Of a stretch of DNA of 64,000 nt, positions 23,592-32,080 are shown in pieces (the stretch's first letter is position 1; every line of letters starts with the position of its first letter). The notes under the pieces were generated by a model. That model was given only the letters and a program-made list of their open reading frames with translations, had not been told where the DNA came from and made no database searches. The position numbers and the translations under genes are program-made. Origin of the DNA: Bacillus sp. EB01 (lineage in GTDB: Bacteria > Bacillota > Bacilli > Bacillales > Cytobacillaceae); contig NZ_HG964497.1 of the NCBI RefSeq assembly GCF_000613125.1, positions 3,861,938 through 3,925,937 of the forward strand, written 5' to 3'.

Positions 23592-23653
23592 GCTGTCTAG
23601 CTCCACAAGGGAGACAGGCGGTTTTGCCTGTCGCGAAGGCGCTTGCGGTTTTA
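23592..23653 (-). repeat. shortened dispersed repeat (ends match the element at 38217)
   Basis: Begins TGTCTAGCTCCA and ends GGCGCTTGCGGTTTT. In reverse orientation these are the two ends of the 150-bp element at 38217-38370 (AAAAGCGCAAGCGCC ... GGAGCTAGA). The middle is replaced by a GACAGGC/GCCTGTC hairpin. It abuts the NUDIX gene. Confidence 0.7.
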
Positions 23654-23670
23654 TGAAAGGGGGAGAGGCA

Positions 23671-24129
23671 ATGAGAATTTTTGGGGAAAAGATTGAAGGG
23701 GAAGAATATTTGGAGAGGCCCGCAGTATATGGCCTGATGTTCAACAGTACAAAAGCTAAAATCGGACTAGTGGAATGCGGGGGGAAGTACTTCCTGCCGG
23801 GGGGAGGGCTGGAAGGGAGCGAAACCCATGAGGAATGCCTGAAAAGGGAGAACCTGGAGGATCTCGGGATCCAGAGCGAAATTGGCCCATTTATTGGCCG
23901 AGCACAGCGTTACTTCGTTTCAACTTTGGATGAAACCTATTATCTTAGTGATGGCTATTTTTACTTATGCGAAGCCGGTGAAAAGGTACAAATGCCAACA
24001 GAGGAAGACCATAACCTCGTCTGGATGAAGCCGGAAGAGGCTATCAACTCTCTTTTCCATGAACATCAAAGCTGGGCAGTGAGTGAAGCACTGAAACTGG
24101 TATCACCCGCTATAAAGGTAAAAAAATAA
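23671..24129 (+). CDS. NUDIX hydrolase
   Basis: 152 residues with a recognisable Nudix box, LPGGGLEGSETHEECLKREN followed by LEDLGI (GX5EX7RE-x-x-E-[E/D]-x-G). The last acidic positions read LEDLG rather than EELG, which still keeps Glu/Asp for Mg binding. Likely hydrolyses a nucleoside diphosphate derivative; substrate unknown. Start at 23671 chosen because GGGGGAGAG precedes it; the frame is open back to 23590 but that part is the dispersed repeat. Confidence 0.87.
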   Translation: MRIFGEKIEGEEYLERPAVYGLMFNSTKAKIGLVECGGKYFLPGGGLEGSETHEECLKRENLEDLGIQSEIGPFIGRAQRYFVSTLDETYYLSDGYFYLCEAGEKVQMPTEEDHNLVWMKPEEAINSLFHEHQSWAVSEALKLVSPAIKVKK

Positions 24130-24233
24130 GGGTACTGCTAGGAAAAAAGCCGAAACCTCACTTACTCGTAATACGGGTTTACCTCCTTTTAAATTTGATG
24201 TCATGTCCTTAATCGTTAACCAGCAAAAGTAAA

Positions 24234-24416
24234 TAAGCGGAGATTTTCCGGTTTGAGTGAGGATGGAGCTTTGATTGGGTGTAAATAAGCGGACATTTTC
24301 CGTCTTTGCAAAGCAAAAGCCCTCATTTACATACGGTCTTGAATCAATAGGCGGAATCTCTCCGTCTATGCAAGATATTTTTAATGCTTTAATTAATTAA
24401 GCGGAATCCTTCCGTC
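24234..24416 (+). repeat. AAGCGGA...TCCG repeats, about 52-nt period
   Basis: GCGGA starts at 24237, 24289, 24351 and 24401 (spacing 52, 62, 50); each is followed 6-7 nt later by TCCG, making a short inverted repeat CGGA-n-TCCG. Filler between copies is unrelated. Together with the terminator at 24497 this accounts for the gene-free stretch 24130-24594. Confidence 0.75.
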
Positions 24417-24494
24417 TAATTATCAGCTCGGTACTTAACCTAATCCACCAATAAAGTAATTAATAGAAAACTGTAAAAAACCTTGATAAATAAG

Positions 24495-24530
24495 AGAAAA
24501 GACGTATGCCGAGTCATACGTCTTTTCTTG
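24495..24530. terminator. bidirectional intrinsic terminator
   Basis: AAAAGACGTATG/CATACGTCTTTT perfect 12-bp stem with a 6-nt loop. On the minus strand it ends the thiamine operon about 65 bases after thiW. Confidence 0.9.
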
Positions 24531-24594
24531 TGAATATTAATAAGAAACCACCCGAAAACGGAACCATTGCTTATTCATGAGTTCAAAACCTACA

Positions 24595-25086
24595 TTATAA
24601 TTTCAGTTCTGTCACTTTAGTGCGTCCAATTACCTTTAGGACGCCAAAGCCCATTGCCGCGCCAACAAAGGAGCTTGTTACAAATGCCGGAATGAAGCCG
24701 AACAGGGTGGCTTCCTGGCCAATGACTAATAAGGCGATAGGATAGGAGGCAAACGCGCCCAGAATTCCGGTTCCAATCACTTCACCTGTAAATGCCATTC
24801 CAAAACTCTTGGATTTTTTATAAAAATAAGCTGCGAACAAGGCGCCTAGTATGCTGCCAGGGAATGCGAACACTGATCCAGTTCCCATCAGGTTCCTTAA
24901 AAGGGACACGCCAAACGCCTGGGCGACCGCGTAAAAGGGTCCTAGCAAAACGGCAGACAATACATTCATAACATGCTGAATAGGAAAAGCTTTGACCACG
25001 CCGAGCGGGATGTAGAAAAGGTGGCTGGTCAATGTTCCAATTGCAATAAACATCGCGGTCAGCGTGAGCTTTTGTGTAGGTTTCAT
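24595..25086 (-). CDS. thiW: ThiW, substrate-binding subunit of a thiazole ECF transporter
   Basis: 163 residues, about five to six transmembrane segments, of the ThiW type of ECF S-components. Recognisable features are the N-terminal [13 protein letters not shown], then [16 protein letters not shown] and [10 protein letters not shown]. ThiW is predicted to import hydroxyethylthiazole, the substrate of ThiM, which is encoded in the same operon. It would work with the housekeeping ECF ATPases and EcfT. The ATG overlaps the end of thiE by 4 nt (ATGA). Controlled by the TPP riboswitch. Confidence 0.92.
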   Translation of the reverse strand: MKPTQKLTLTAMFIAIGTLTSHLFYIPLGVVKAFPIQHVMNVLSAVLLGPFYAVAQAFGVSLLRNLMGTGSVFAFPGSILGALFAAYFYKKSKSFGMAFTGEVIGTGILGAFASYPIALLVIGQEATLFGFIPAFVTSSFVGAAMGFGVLKVIGRTKVTELKL

Positions 25087-25754
25087 AGAATAATCCCTCC
25101 TTCCACAGTGACTTCCTGTTTAAGTTGGCGCGCGGCATCAATCGTATTTTCATCCAGGCTGATTGCGGTAATCACTGATACTCCGTCTGCGCCAGCTTCG
25201 ATGACCGAGGCAGCATTGCTGGTTGTAATTCCGCCAATTCCAACTATCGGAATATCATAACCCTTTTTCCGCAGCTCTTTAATCAAGGAAGTTCCTCGTG
25301 CTGATTTTGCGTCTTCCTTTGTTGTAGTTGAAAAAATGGGGCCAATTCCTACATAATCGGCACCTGCCTGGATAGCAAGCTGGACTTCCTTTTCGCTGTG
25401 AGCGGAAACACCCAGCAGCTTATCACCGATCCTTTTCCTAACTTCCTCAGCACATCCGTCATCCTGGCCAATATGGACACCGTCCGCATTAATTGCAAGC
25501 GCAAGATCAACATCATCATTTACGATAAACGGAACATTATATTGTTTGCATATATTGAAAAGCCGCCTTGCCAGATTTGTTCTATCCTCACCTTTAAGGG
25601 CATTCGTTCCTTTTTCACGGAACTGGAACAGTGTGATGCCGCCTTTAATCGCTTCTTCAAGAACCTCTTCTAGCTGTTTCAGGCAATTATTGCTTCCAGC
25701 TATAAAATAAACCTTAAGTAACTCTTTCATCTTTATTGGTTCGATTCTTGTCAT
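25083..25754 (-). CDS. thiE: thiamine-phosphate synthase
   Basis: 223 residues, TIM-barrel ThiE, joining HMP-pyrophosphate to thiazole phosphate. Motifs: [35 protein letters not shown], the phosphate-binding [12 protein letters not shown] and IVGIGGI. Overlaps thiW by 4 nt and starts 6 bases after thiD, with the ribosome binding site inside the thiD end. Confidence 0.95.
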   Translation of the reverse strand: MTRIEPIKMKELLKVYFIAGSNNCLKQLEEVLEEAIKGGITLFQFREKGTNALKGEDRTNLARRLFNICKQYNVPFIVNDDVDLALAINADGVHIGQDDGCAEEVRKRIGDKLLGVSAHSEKEVQLAIQAGADYVGIGPIFSTTTKEDAKSARGTSLIKELRKKGYDIPIVGIGGITTSNAASVIEAGADGVSVITAISLDENTIDAARQLKQEVTVEGGIIL

Positions 25755-25760
25755 TTTAGC

Positions 25761-26570
25761 TTACCGCCTTTCCGCAAGAATAGTTTGGTTGTAGGCCCAA
25801 TGGTTAGTCGGCCCGTGGCCAGTGCCAATATCTATCGGATGTTCAATAGCTGCCTGGATAAACCGCTTAGCGTGAGAAACAGCGTCAAAAACCGTACTAC
25901 CTTTAGCCAGTTCCGCCGCTATTGCCGCAGAAAAGGTACAACCGGTACCGTGAGTGTTCTTTGTTTGTATTCGCTCACTAGCAAAATATAAAAATTCCTT
26001 TCCATCAAAAAGGATATCAATAGACTGACTGGTATTTTCATCGTGGCCGCCTTTAATGACCACATTTTGCACGCCTAAGGAATAGAGTTGTTTAGCTGCT
26101 TTCTTTTTATCTTCATCGGTTGTAATGCTCAACCCCGTCAGCACCTCGGCTTCAGGAATATTTGGTGTTACAACTTTTGCTAGCGGCAATAAGTCTTTTT
26201 TCATAGCGGTGACAGCTTCCTGCTGGAGCAAAGAGGCTCCGCCTTTTGCAATCATAACCGGGTCGACGACGACATTTTTCCAGTTATAGACTGCAATATT
26301 TCTCGACACCGCTTCAATGATTTCGGCATTGAACAGCATCCCGGTCTTAAGTGCGTCGGTTCCGATATCATTCCCAATCGAACGGATTTGTTCAACGACA
26401 GTGTCCACTGACATTGGATAAACAGCCTGGACCCCAAGAGTGTTCTGTGCAGTAACAGCTGTAAGTACAGACATGCCATACACTCCAAGCTCCTGAAATG
26501 TTTTTATATCAGCCTGAATACCGGCACCGCCGCCGCTATCTGAACCGGCTATCGTTAACACCTTTTTCAT
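25761..26570 (-). CDS. thiD: hydroxymethylpyrimidine/phosphomethylpyrimidine kinase
   Basis: 269 residues of the ribokinase fold. ThiD motifs are visible: [20 protein letters not shown] at the N-terminus, [11 protein letters not shown], and the ATP/anion-hole region [13 protein letters not shown]. Phosphorylates HMP and HMP-P for thiamine synthesis. The ATG overlaps the end of thiM by 4 nt (ATGA). Confidence 0.95.
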   Translation of the reverse strand: MKKVLTIAGSDSGGGAGIQADIKTFQELGVYGMSVLTAVTAQNTLGVQAVYPMSVDTVVEQIRSIGNDIGTDALKTGMLFNAEIIEAVSRNIAVYNWKNVVVDPVMIAKGGASLLQQEAVTAMKKDLLPLAKVVTPNIPEAEVLTGLSITTDEDKKKAAKQLYSLGVQNVVIKGGHDENTSQSIDILFDGKEFLYFASERIQTKNTHGTGCTFSAAIAAELAKGSTVFDAVSHAKRFIQAAIEHPIDIGTGHGPTNHWAYNQTILAERR

Positions 26571-27391
26571 GGTTGCAATTCCTCCTTGAAAAATTGATAC
26601 GAGCCTCGTTTTTCAATATCAGTGCTGTTTATCTTATAAAGCTGGTTTAAGAATTCAGATTGAAAACTGCCTGGCCCATGTACTCCGGCTTTTTCTGCAG
26701 CAATTTCTGCTGCAACACCATAGGTAATTACTGCAGCCGCGGCAGCTTTAATGCTATTTTTTTCAATAGCTGAAAACGCCCCAATTACAGATGTAAGCAA
26801 GCATCCTGCGCCGGTCACCCTAGTTAGCAGGGGATGGCCGTTATGGATCACATAGGTTGACTTGCCGTCCGTAATAACATCTTCTTTACCGGTAATCACA
26901 ATAACAGTCTCTAACTGACGCGCGGCGAGGACTGCAAGTTCCCGAATACCTCTGTCAGAATCGGCGGCATCGACACCTTTAATTTCCCACGGCTCCCCGA
27001 TCAGGTTGGCAACTTCGGCAGCATTTCCTCGAATGATTGAAAGGCGGAGCTGACTTGCCAGCTGCCTTGCGGTTTCTGTCCGATAAGGAGTTGCCCCGGC
27101 CCCAACAGGGTCAAGGATGACGGGGACACCATGTTCATTGGCTGAGCTTCCGGCTATTACCATTGCATCGACTACAGACGGAGTCAGTGTGCCAATATTC
27201 AAAACCAGGCTGCCGGCTATTCTTGCCATATCGGCAACCTCTTCCGCCGCATAGGCCATGACAGGGGATGCACCGAGTGCCAGCAGTCCATTTGCGGTAA
27301 AATTAGCGACAACCACATTGGTTATGTTGTGAACAAGCGGGTTTGTTTGGCGAACCTTATCTACCAATGTAGTAATTTCAGTATTTTTCAT
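26567..27391 (-). CDS. thiM: hydroxyethylthiazole kinase
   Basis: 274 residues. ThiM signature: [21 protein letters not shown] at the N-terminus, [12 protein letters not shown] in the middle and the catalytic [11 protein letters not shown] with its Cys. It phosphorylates the thiazole alcohol that ThiW would import. Ribosome binding site TAAGGAGG. Confidence 0.95.
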   Translation of the reverse strand: MKNTEITTLVDKVRQTNPLVHNITNVVVANFTANGLLALGASPVMAYAAEEVADMARIAGSLVLNIGTLTPSVVDAMVIAGSSANEHGVPVILDPVGAGATPYRTETARQLASQLRLSIIRGNAAEVANLIGEPWEIKGVDAADSDRGIRELAVLAARQLETVIVITGKEDVITDGKSTYVIHNGHPLLTRVTGAGCLLTSVIGAFSAIEKNSIKAAAAAVITYGVAAEIAAEKAGVHGPGSFQSEFLNQLYKINSTDIEKRGSYQFFKEELQP

Positions 27392-27404
27392 GTTAATAAC
27401 CTCC

Positions 27405-28166
27405 TTAAGACATTACGAGTCCGCCATCGGCCATGATGTTCTGGCCGGTAACAGCTCTTGACCATGGTGAAGCAAAAAACAGCACACTATCTGCCATTTC
27501 CGCTGGCGTTGTAACCTTTTTCAATGGGGTGGAGGCTTTGATAAGGTCAAAGACTTCGTCAGAGGTTGCCGCACTTGCATCAGTGGTCTGCAATAATCCT
27601 CCTGATACCATGTTAACGGTTATCCCATATTGGCCAAGATCTGCGGCCATTGATCGGGTAAACCCAAGCAGAGCTGCTTTGCTCGTATTGTAGTCGTGGT
27701 AGGGGACGACTGGATTCTGGACAAGATTGGTTCCAATGTTGATGATTCGCCCAAATTGAATTTCCTTCATTCGGGGCAATCCTGCCTGAACAGTATTTAG
27801 AGCGCCGCGAATTGCGCCTTCCAACTGCTGATGATAATCCTCCCACGCAACTTTAAAGGCATCTTTGTTTTTGACAGGGTCAAACTTAAACGAGACAAGA
27901 GCATTGTTAATAATGGTGGTAATTGGTGTATCGAAATGATTTTTTGCTTTTTCGAACATGGCGATGACCTGGTCGGCATTTCGGACGTCTGCCCGGATGG
28001 CAATAGCCAGGTCTCCGAGTTCCCTTTCAAGAGTAACTGCATGCTCTTCACTGTTGAAGTAGTTAATGACAACTTTTGCTCCTTTGCGTGCAAAAGATCT
28101 TGCAATTTCCCGGCCGAGCCCGCGGCTTGCACCCGTAACAAGAACAATTTGGTCTTTGATTTCCAT
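27405..28166 (-). CDS. SDR oxidoreductase in the thiamine operon (FabG-like)
   Basis: 253 residues, a classical short-chain dehydrogenase. The NAD(P) motif is [12 protein letters not shown] and the active site Y-x-x-x-K is in [10 protein letters not shown]. Where most SDRs carry the catalytic Ser, 13 residues before the Tyr, the sequence reads IGTN, so Thr replaces Ser; NNAG reads NNAL. It is first in the riboswitch-controlled operon, 13 bases before thiM. Homologues annotated as 3-oxoacyl-ACP reductase are found in thiamine operons, but its role there is unclear; fatty-acid synthesis is unlikely. Confidence 0.88.
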   Translation of the reverse strand: MEIKDQIVLVTGASRGLGREIARSFARKGAKVVINYFNSEEHAVTLERELGDLAIAIRADVRNADQVIAMFEKAKNHFDTPITTIINNALVSFKFDPVKNKDAFKVAWEDYHQQLEGAIRGALNTVQAGLPRMKEIQFGRIINIGTNLVQNPVVPYHDYNTSKAALLGFTRSMAADLGQYGITVNMVSGGLLQTTDASAATSDEVFDLIKASTPLKKVTTPAEMADSVLFFASPWSRAVTGQNIMADGGLVMS

Positions 28167-28230
28167 TAAAATTCCCCCTTAATAATGTAATTGCATGAGG
28201 GAGACTTTCGGAACTATAGGAGGAAGAAAC

Positions 28231-28264
28231 AAAAATGGCCAGATCCGTGAAACGGACCTGGCCA
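28231..28264 (-). terminator. riboswitch expression-platform terminator
   Basis: On the minus strand TGGCCAGGTCCGT/ACGGATCTGGCCA (28236-28264) followed by TTTTTG. It lies between the TPP aptamer and the SDR start codon, so TPP binding should favour this hairpin and stop transcription. Confidence 0.9.
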
Positions 28265-28291
28265 AATAGCTAAAGTAAGCGGAAACTGCTT

Positions 28292-28389
28292 CTCCTCTAC
28301 TTTCCTACGCTGGTATGATCCAGATCAGGTCCGAAGGGTTAAAAAACTTTGCGTTTTTCTCTCAGCCCATAACAGGGCACCCCTAGTAG
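28292..28389 (-). promoter_or_regulatory. TPP riboswitch (THI box)
   Basis: Minus strand shows the conserved THI-box words: AGGGGTGCC, GGGCTGAGAGA, ACCCTTCGGACCTGATCTGG and ATCATACCAGCGTAGGAAAG. Thiamine pyrophosphate binding should switch off SDR-thiM-thiD-thiE-thiW through the terminator at 28231. A TATAAT (minus strand, 28408-28413) is a candidate -10 about 20 bases upstream of the aptamer. Confidence 0.96.
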
Positions 28390-28571
28390 TCATCAAATAT
28401 GCAATTATTATAATAGTAAAACGATTCAGGGAATAAGTAAAGAAATTAGGATTGGGGGTGGGGAAATATAGATTTTTCATTACTTCTTAGTGGTTCAATT
28501 GTTTTTAACAATAACGAAGTTGGGAAAATTATAAATGGGAATATATGTCCGTATTATTATACACGAGATGG

Positions 28572-28577
28572 TATAAT
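28572..28577 (+). promoter_or_regulatory. -10 element of toxin promoter, copy 1
   Basis: TGGTATAAT (an extended -10) lies 61 bases before the toxin ORF; the same TGGTATAATAGAA is found before copy 2. The -35 is weak. Confidence 0.65.
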
Positions 28578-28637
28578 AGAAGGACAATAGGATAGGTTTG
28601 TCCAAGGGTGGCCGGTATACTCCATACGAAAGGGGTG

Positions 28638-28727
28638 ATGCCGGTGACAGTATACGAATCACTGACGCTAATGATTACATTCGCGGGATTCGTTGTCACA
28701 ATACTGTCTTTTACAAATAAAAAATAA
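28638..28727 (+). CDS. type I toxin, putative holin-like peptide (copy 1)
   Basis: 29 residues: a short polar start (MPVTVYES), one hydrophobic helix (LTLMITFAGFVVTILSF) and a TNKK end. This matches the 'putative holin-like toxin' peptides of Bacillales type I toxin-antitoxin loci. Start could be ATG 28638 or, with better spacing from AAAGGGG, GTG 28644. AAGGGTGG in the leader (28604-28611) is complementary to CCACCCTT just after the stop (28729-28736). The mRNA should end at the hairpin at 28799-28834. Confidence 0.8.
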   Translation: MPVTVYESLTLMITFAGFVVTILSFTNKK

Positions 28728-28849
28728 TCCACCCTTAAGTGCAAGCCCGGGTGGATTAAGCGCCTCAATGCCGGCCCCTTCTGGGAACCGCCTATTGTAG
28801 ACCGAACATGGTACCAGCATGTTCGGTCTTTTTTATATACGTCTAAACA
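28717..28849 (-). ncRNA. antisense antitoxin RNA (copy 1)
   Basis: A minus-strand promoter (TATAAT at 28856-28861, minus) points at the toxin 3' region, and a minus-strand terminator (TAATCCACCC/GGGTGGATTA, 28725-28758, with a following T-rich run) stops it inside the toxin's last codons. The predicted RNA of about 130 nt pairs with the toxin mRNA tail (28717-28834). This convergent layout is that of TxpA/RatA and BsrG/SR4. Confidence 0.7.
28799..28834 (+). terminator. toxin mRNA terminator (copy 1)
   Basis: AGACCGAACATG/CATGTTCGGTCT stem with a 7-nt loop and TTTTTT tail. Confidence 0.9.
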
Positions 28850-29104
28850 GAAATCATTATACCATATTTTAAAGAATTTCAAACTTCTAATAACCTGACC
28901 AGTTAGATTCTTTCTTTATGTACTTATCCTATTTTTAAAAATTAAAACATTTCGTGTTCCTGTGTATTATGCTGTAGGAGGAGAGGATCAATTGGGCAGT
29001 AAATAAATTTCATGTTTACTAGATTGGAAAAAAATAAAAAGGAATTTCCCAATCTTCACTTCTAAAAATACGAATACACGTTCGAGTTTTTGAAAGAAAA
29101 ATGG

Positions 29105-29110
29105 TATAAT
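29105..29110 (+). promoter_or_regulatory. -10 element of toxin promoter, copy 2
   Basis: TGGTATAAT identical to copy 1, 62 bases before the ORF; possible -35 TTCGAG at 29081. Confidence 0.65.
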
Positions 29111-29172
29111 AGAAAGACAATAGAATAGGTTTTTCTCAAGGGTGGCCGGTTTACTCCGATTTGAAAGGGGGG

Positions 29173-29262
29173 ATGCCGGTGACAGTATTCGAATCGTTAA
29201 CGCTGATGATCACGTTCGCAGGTCTTGTAGTCGCGATTCTGTCTTCTTCACAAAAAAAATAA
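29173..29262 (+). CDS. type I toxin, putative holin-like peptide (copy 2)
   Basis: 29 residues, MPVTVFES then LTLMITFAGLVVAILSS and QKK; about 80% identical to copy 1. The leader contains CTCAAGGGTGG (29135-29145), an exact 11-nt complement of CCACCCTTGAG directly after the stop codon (29264-29274). GTG at 29179 is an alternative start. Terminator at 29334. Confidence 0.8.
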   Translation: MPVTVFESLTLMITFAGLVVAILSSSQKK

Positions 29263-29383
29263 TCCACCCTTGAGTTAACGGCTCCAGGTGGATTATCTTC
29301 CAACGCCGGCCCCTTAGTGGGAACCGTCTATTGAAACCGGCCCATGTTCCCAGCATGGTCCGGTTTTTAGTATATGATGTGTT
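29248..29383 (-). ncRNA. antisense antitoxin RNA (copy 2)
   Basis: Minus-strand TATAAT at 29390-29395 in the same context as copy 1 (AAATATGGTATAAT), and a minus-strand terminator ATAATCCACC/GGTGGATTAT at 29259-29296. It overlaps the 3' part of the toxin transcript. Confidence 0.68.
29334..29369 (+). terminator. toxin mRNA terminator (copy 2)
   Basis: AAACCGGcCCATG/CATGGtCCGGTTT stem (one mismatch) followed by TTTT. Confidence 0.85.
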
Positions 29384-29401
29384 GGAATAATTATACCATA
29401 T

Positions 29402-29611
29402 TTAGCCGAAAAGAAAACGAATTAGACTGCCTCCAAATGGGATTAATCCAATAGCTAATATCAGGCAAAGAGTTGCTGCTTTCTTGCTCTGCAGCATCGC
29501 GCGTTCATCATTTTGGTGCAAGTATTGGAAGAAAGAGAGCGTAAAGTAAAACAAAGACCAAGGATTAGCAATGAAATAGCTAATAACAACAGGGGGCCAT
29601 ACAGCAGCATT
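29402..29611 (-). pseudogene. possible remnant of a small membrane protein
   Basis: A minus-strand frame is open from 29611 to a stop at 29402 and reads hydrophobic, protein-like sequence (YFIANPWSLFYFTLSFFQYL, later LCLILAIGLIPFGGSLIRF), but has no usable start codon before its middle. It looks like a two-helix membrane protein that has lost its start. Its end overlaps the antitoxin -35 region of copy 2. Confidence 0.4.
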
Positions 29612-29705
29612 TTAATCATCTCTTAAAATCATACTAATTTAATTTGGAATTTTTTGCTATACTAGGATTAAGAATTTTTTCAATTTTTTGAAAGGGGGCT
29701 ATAGA

Positions 29706-30549
29706 ATGCTTGAGACTAAACAAATTACTCCTATTGATCTTGTATCGAACCGTAATCATCTGGAAGAATTTTTGCGGGAAGAATTTGCTGGGCATGTATC
29801 CGAAAGAACTTGGATGACTGAATGGGACCAACTTGCCCAACGGTTTCAGATGTTTAAATTCTTGGAACTAACTGAATCTGAACTAATTAGTATGGAATGG
29901 AATACTGCTGAGATAGAACAGATAGTTAAAGAAACATTTCAAATCGTTTCTCGCTATCTACCCTTCGATGAAATGCGTATCATGATTGTACCAGCCTTGC
30001 CTTTCTCTTATTTTGAAAATCAGCCTTTATCTCTTTGGTCAAATGCTTTTACAAATGGTCCCGGCAACATAATTGTAGCAATCCCGCCACAACCAGATAT
30101 CGAATTTTTACAATACCTGCTTGCTCATGAAATGCATCACGCGTGCCCTGAAAATCCTATATACAAAATATCCTTAAGCAGCTTTACATTAGAACACTGG
30201 TTCAGGATGGAAGGGACAGCGGAATTAGTTTAGCTTATCATTATATAAAGACAAGCGATGGTGGAAAGATAACCTTCCAAAAGAAAGAGAAATTTGGTAT
30301 TGGAATGAATGTAAGGATCATCTTCAATCGGCGGACGATATGATAAAGGGGCCGCTTTGCTATGGAAGCCGTAAAAGAGGAATTCCGGTATTTGCAGGCT
30401 ATCTTTTCGCCTTAAGCCTCGTTTCAAACTATGTCTCAACTAACCCAACGAAAGATATAAGAGAGCTGTTTAAGCTAGAATCTGCTAAATTAATTGAATG
30501 CTATAAAAGAGAAGTGTTGAAAGATAATAAACATGCTGGAGGAAAATAA
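29706..30549 (+). pseudogene. DUF2268-type putative Zn protease, frameshifted
   Basis: The 5' part (29706-30233, 175 residues) carries the zinc motif H-E-M-H-H in YLLAHEMHHACPEN and ends MEGTAELV, then TAG. Dropping one T from GTTTAG at 30228-30231 would continue as SLSLYKDKRWWKDNLPKE and on to ...YCYKREVLKD at 30549, a natural C-terminus in the +1 frame. So the gene is interrupted by a single inserted base (or a sequencing error). Start at 29706 fits AAAGGGGG seven bases before. DUF2268 (YjaZ-like) proteins are predicted zinc-dependent proteases. Confidence 0.8.
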
Positions 30550-30585
30550 CAGGAAGCTCTTATTACGAAACAAAGGTGATGTTAA

Positions 30586-30783
30586 ATGAAAAGTAATCCT
30601 AAACTTGGACTGTTCGTATCGTTATTTGTATTAGTCGGATTACCAGTTATTTTTCTTATACCTTCTTTACTTACTGGAGAGTGGAAGTATTTAGTATACA
30701 GTATTATTCCTTCGTTTTCGGCTGGGCTCACTGGTCTTATGGTAAGTATCCGACAGTTAAAAAATGAGCAACTAAATCAATAG
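30586..30783 (+). CDS. small membrane protein, 65 aa
   Basis: 65 residues with two transmembrane helices (about 8-29 and 36-56; LFVSLFVLVGLPVIFLIPSL and VYSIIPSFSAGLTGLMVSI) and a polar C-terminal tail (RQLKNEQLNQ). Ribosome binding site AAAGGTGATG. No family recognised. Confidence 0.7.
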   Translation: MKSNPKLGLFVSLFVLVGLPVIFLIPSLLTGEWKYLVYSIIPSFSAGLTGLMVSIRQLKNEQLNQ

Positions 30784-30877
30784 GAGTTGTTGCTCTAAGC
30801 GATCATTATTTATGAAAGCTTCTCTACTTGTTAAACAAGTCCAAAAAAAGAACCTTTCATCTAAATGAAAGGAAAAT

Positions 30878-31126
30878 TTATATCAAAATATAATCCACTA
30901 AAATTCCTACTGAAATTAAGACAATGCCAATTGAGTAATGGACTTTGATGTCATTAATTTTTGTCTTCTCTAAAAGAAGATAAAGAGCACCCACTAGTCC
31001 AAGGAAAAAAGCACTTCTTATGAGGTAAGTTGAGTTAACTAGAAAGAATTCCGGGTACTTCTGGACAAGGCCAGAAAGAGTACCCAGGGTCAATAAAAAT
31101 AAAGGAATCCGCAGCTTCCACACCAT
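30878..31126 (-). CDS. small membrane protein, 82 aa
   Basis: 82 residues, three hydrophobic segments (about 5-20, 34-52 and 62-82). Start at 31126 chosen because GAGGAG is 8 bases before the ATG, whereas the in-frame GTG at 31135 overlaps it. Function unknown; convergent with the gene at 30586. Confidence 0.7.
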   Translation of the reverse strand: MVWKLRIPLFLLTLGTLSGLVQKYPEFFLVNSTYLIRSAFFLGLVGALYLLLEKTKINDIKVHYSIGIVLISVGILVDYILI

Positions 31127-31229
31127 TCTTATCACTCCTCTGAAATTTTTTCCAAGTGTTTCCTTATTTATTGCAGGAGTGAATTAAAAATACCAGGGTT
31201 TTTTTAAGAAGAAATATTTTGTTTTAATC

Positions 31230-32057
31230 TCATTCTATTTCATTGTCCTCATAAGAAATCCAGTCACTGAAGCTGCCAAGATATAGCTTTACATTCTCAA
31301 AACCTGCTTCTTTCAATGTCAGGAAATTCGGGGCAGCGGTTACCCCGGATCCACAGTAAACGACGATTTCGTTTTGTCTATTTAGGTCAGAAAATCTTGC
31401 AGATTGCTGAGCAGCCGGCTTGAAACGGCCCTTCTCAAGACCATCCATCCACTGCTTGTTAACTGCACCAGGGATGTGGCCTTTCTTTTTATCGATCGGT
31501 TCTTCAATTCCCAGGTATCGTTTTTCCTCACGTGAATCAATTAGGACTGCACCGGGATTTCTTCCTGAAGCAATTTTACGTACTTCTTCAACATCAGCTA
31601 GCAGTTCACGTTGAATGTTTTTTGTGAAATTGCCTTTTTCAAATACTTGGACTTCAGTTGTTGTAGGGTAATTAGCTACAAGCCACTCTTTGTAACCGCC
31701 GTTTAGTACATAGACTTTCTCGTGGCCGAGATAGGTGAGCATCCACCAAAACCTTGATGCAAACGCACCTTCTCCATTGTCATACGCCACAATCACTCTA
31801 TTTTCATCGATACCACCTTCTTCAAGTTTTCCAATTAAGACATTCAGGTCAGGAAGCGGATGCCTCCCGCCGTGTGTTCGTACCTCACCGGACAGATCTT
31901 TTTCCAGATCAAAATAAACTGCTCCCGGTATGTGGCCCTTTTCGTATTCCTGCTGTCCTTTAATTGGATTACCTAGCGCAAACCGGCAATCGACAATTCG
32001 TACATTTTCGTCTTTCATTTTTTCTAGCAGCCATTCTTTTTCAATAATATAGTTCAT
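31230..32057 (-). CDS. sulfurtransferase with two rhodanese domains
   Basis: 275 residues of the thiosulfate/3-mercaptopyruvate sulfurtransferase family. The N-terminal rhodanese domain (about 1-125) is inactive-like, with YDNGEGAFASR where the active loop would be. The C-terminal domain (about 150-275) has the active loop CGSGVTA with Cys near 235. The loop differs from the CRKGVT of rhodanese and CG[S/T]GVT is the usual mercaptopyruvate form, so the donor could be mercaptopyruvate. GGAGGAG ribosome binding site. The BtuF-like gene lies 23 bases upstream in the same direction. Confidence 0.9.
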   Translation of the reverse strand: MNYIIEKEWLLEKMKDENVRIVDCRFALGNPIKGQQEYEKGHIPGAVYFDLEKDLSGEVRTHGGRHPLPDLNVLIGKLEEGGIDENRVIVAYDNGEGAFASRFWWMLTYLGHEKVYVLNGGYKEWLVANYPTTTEVQVFEKGNFTKNIQRELLADVEEVRKIASGRNPGAVLIDSREEKRYLGIEEPIDKKKGHIPGAVNKQWMDGLEKGRFKPAAQQSARFSDLNRQNEIVVYCGSGVTAAPNFLTLKEAGFENVKLYLGSFSDWISYEDNEIE

Positions 32058-32080
32058 TTAATTCTCCTCCTATAAGTCCA

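Noticed and set aside
28529-28882. 117-codon minus-strand ORF across toxin copy 1
   Set aside because: It runs through two terminators, the toxin ORF and the predicted antitoxin promoter; it is not coding.
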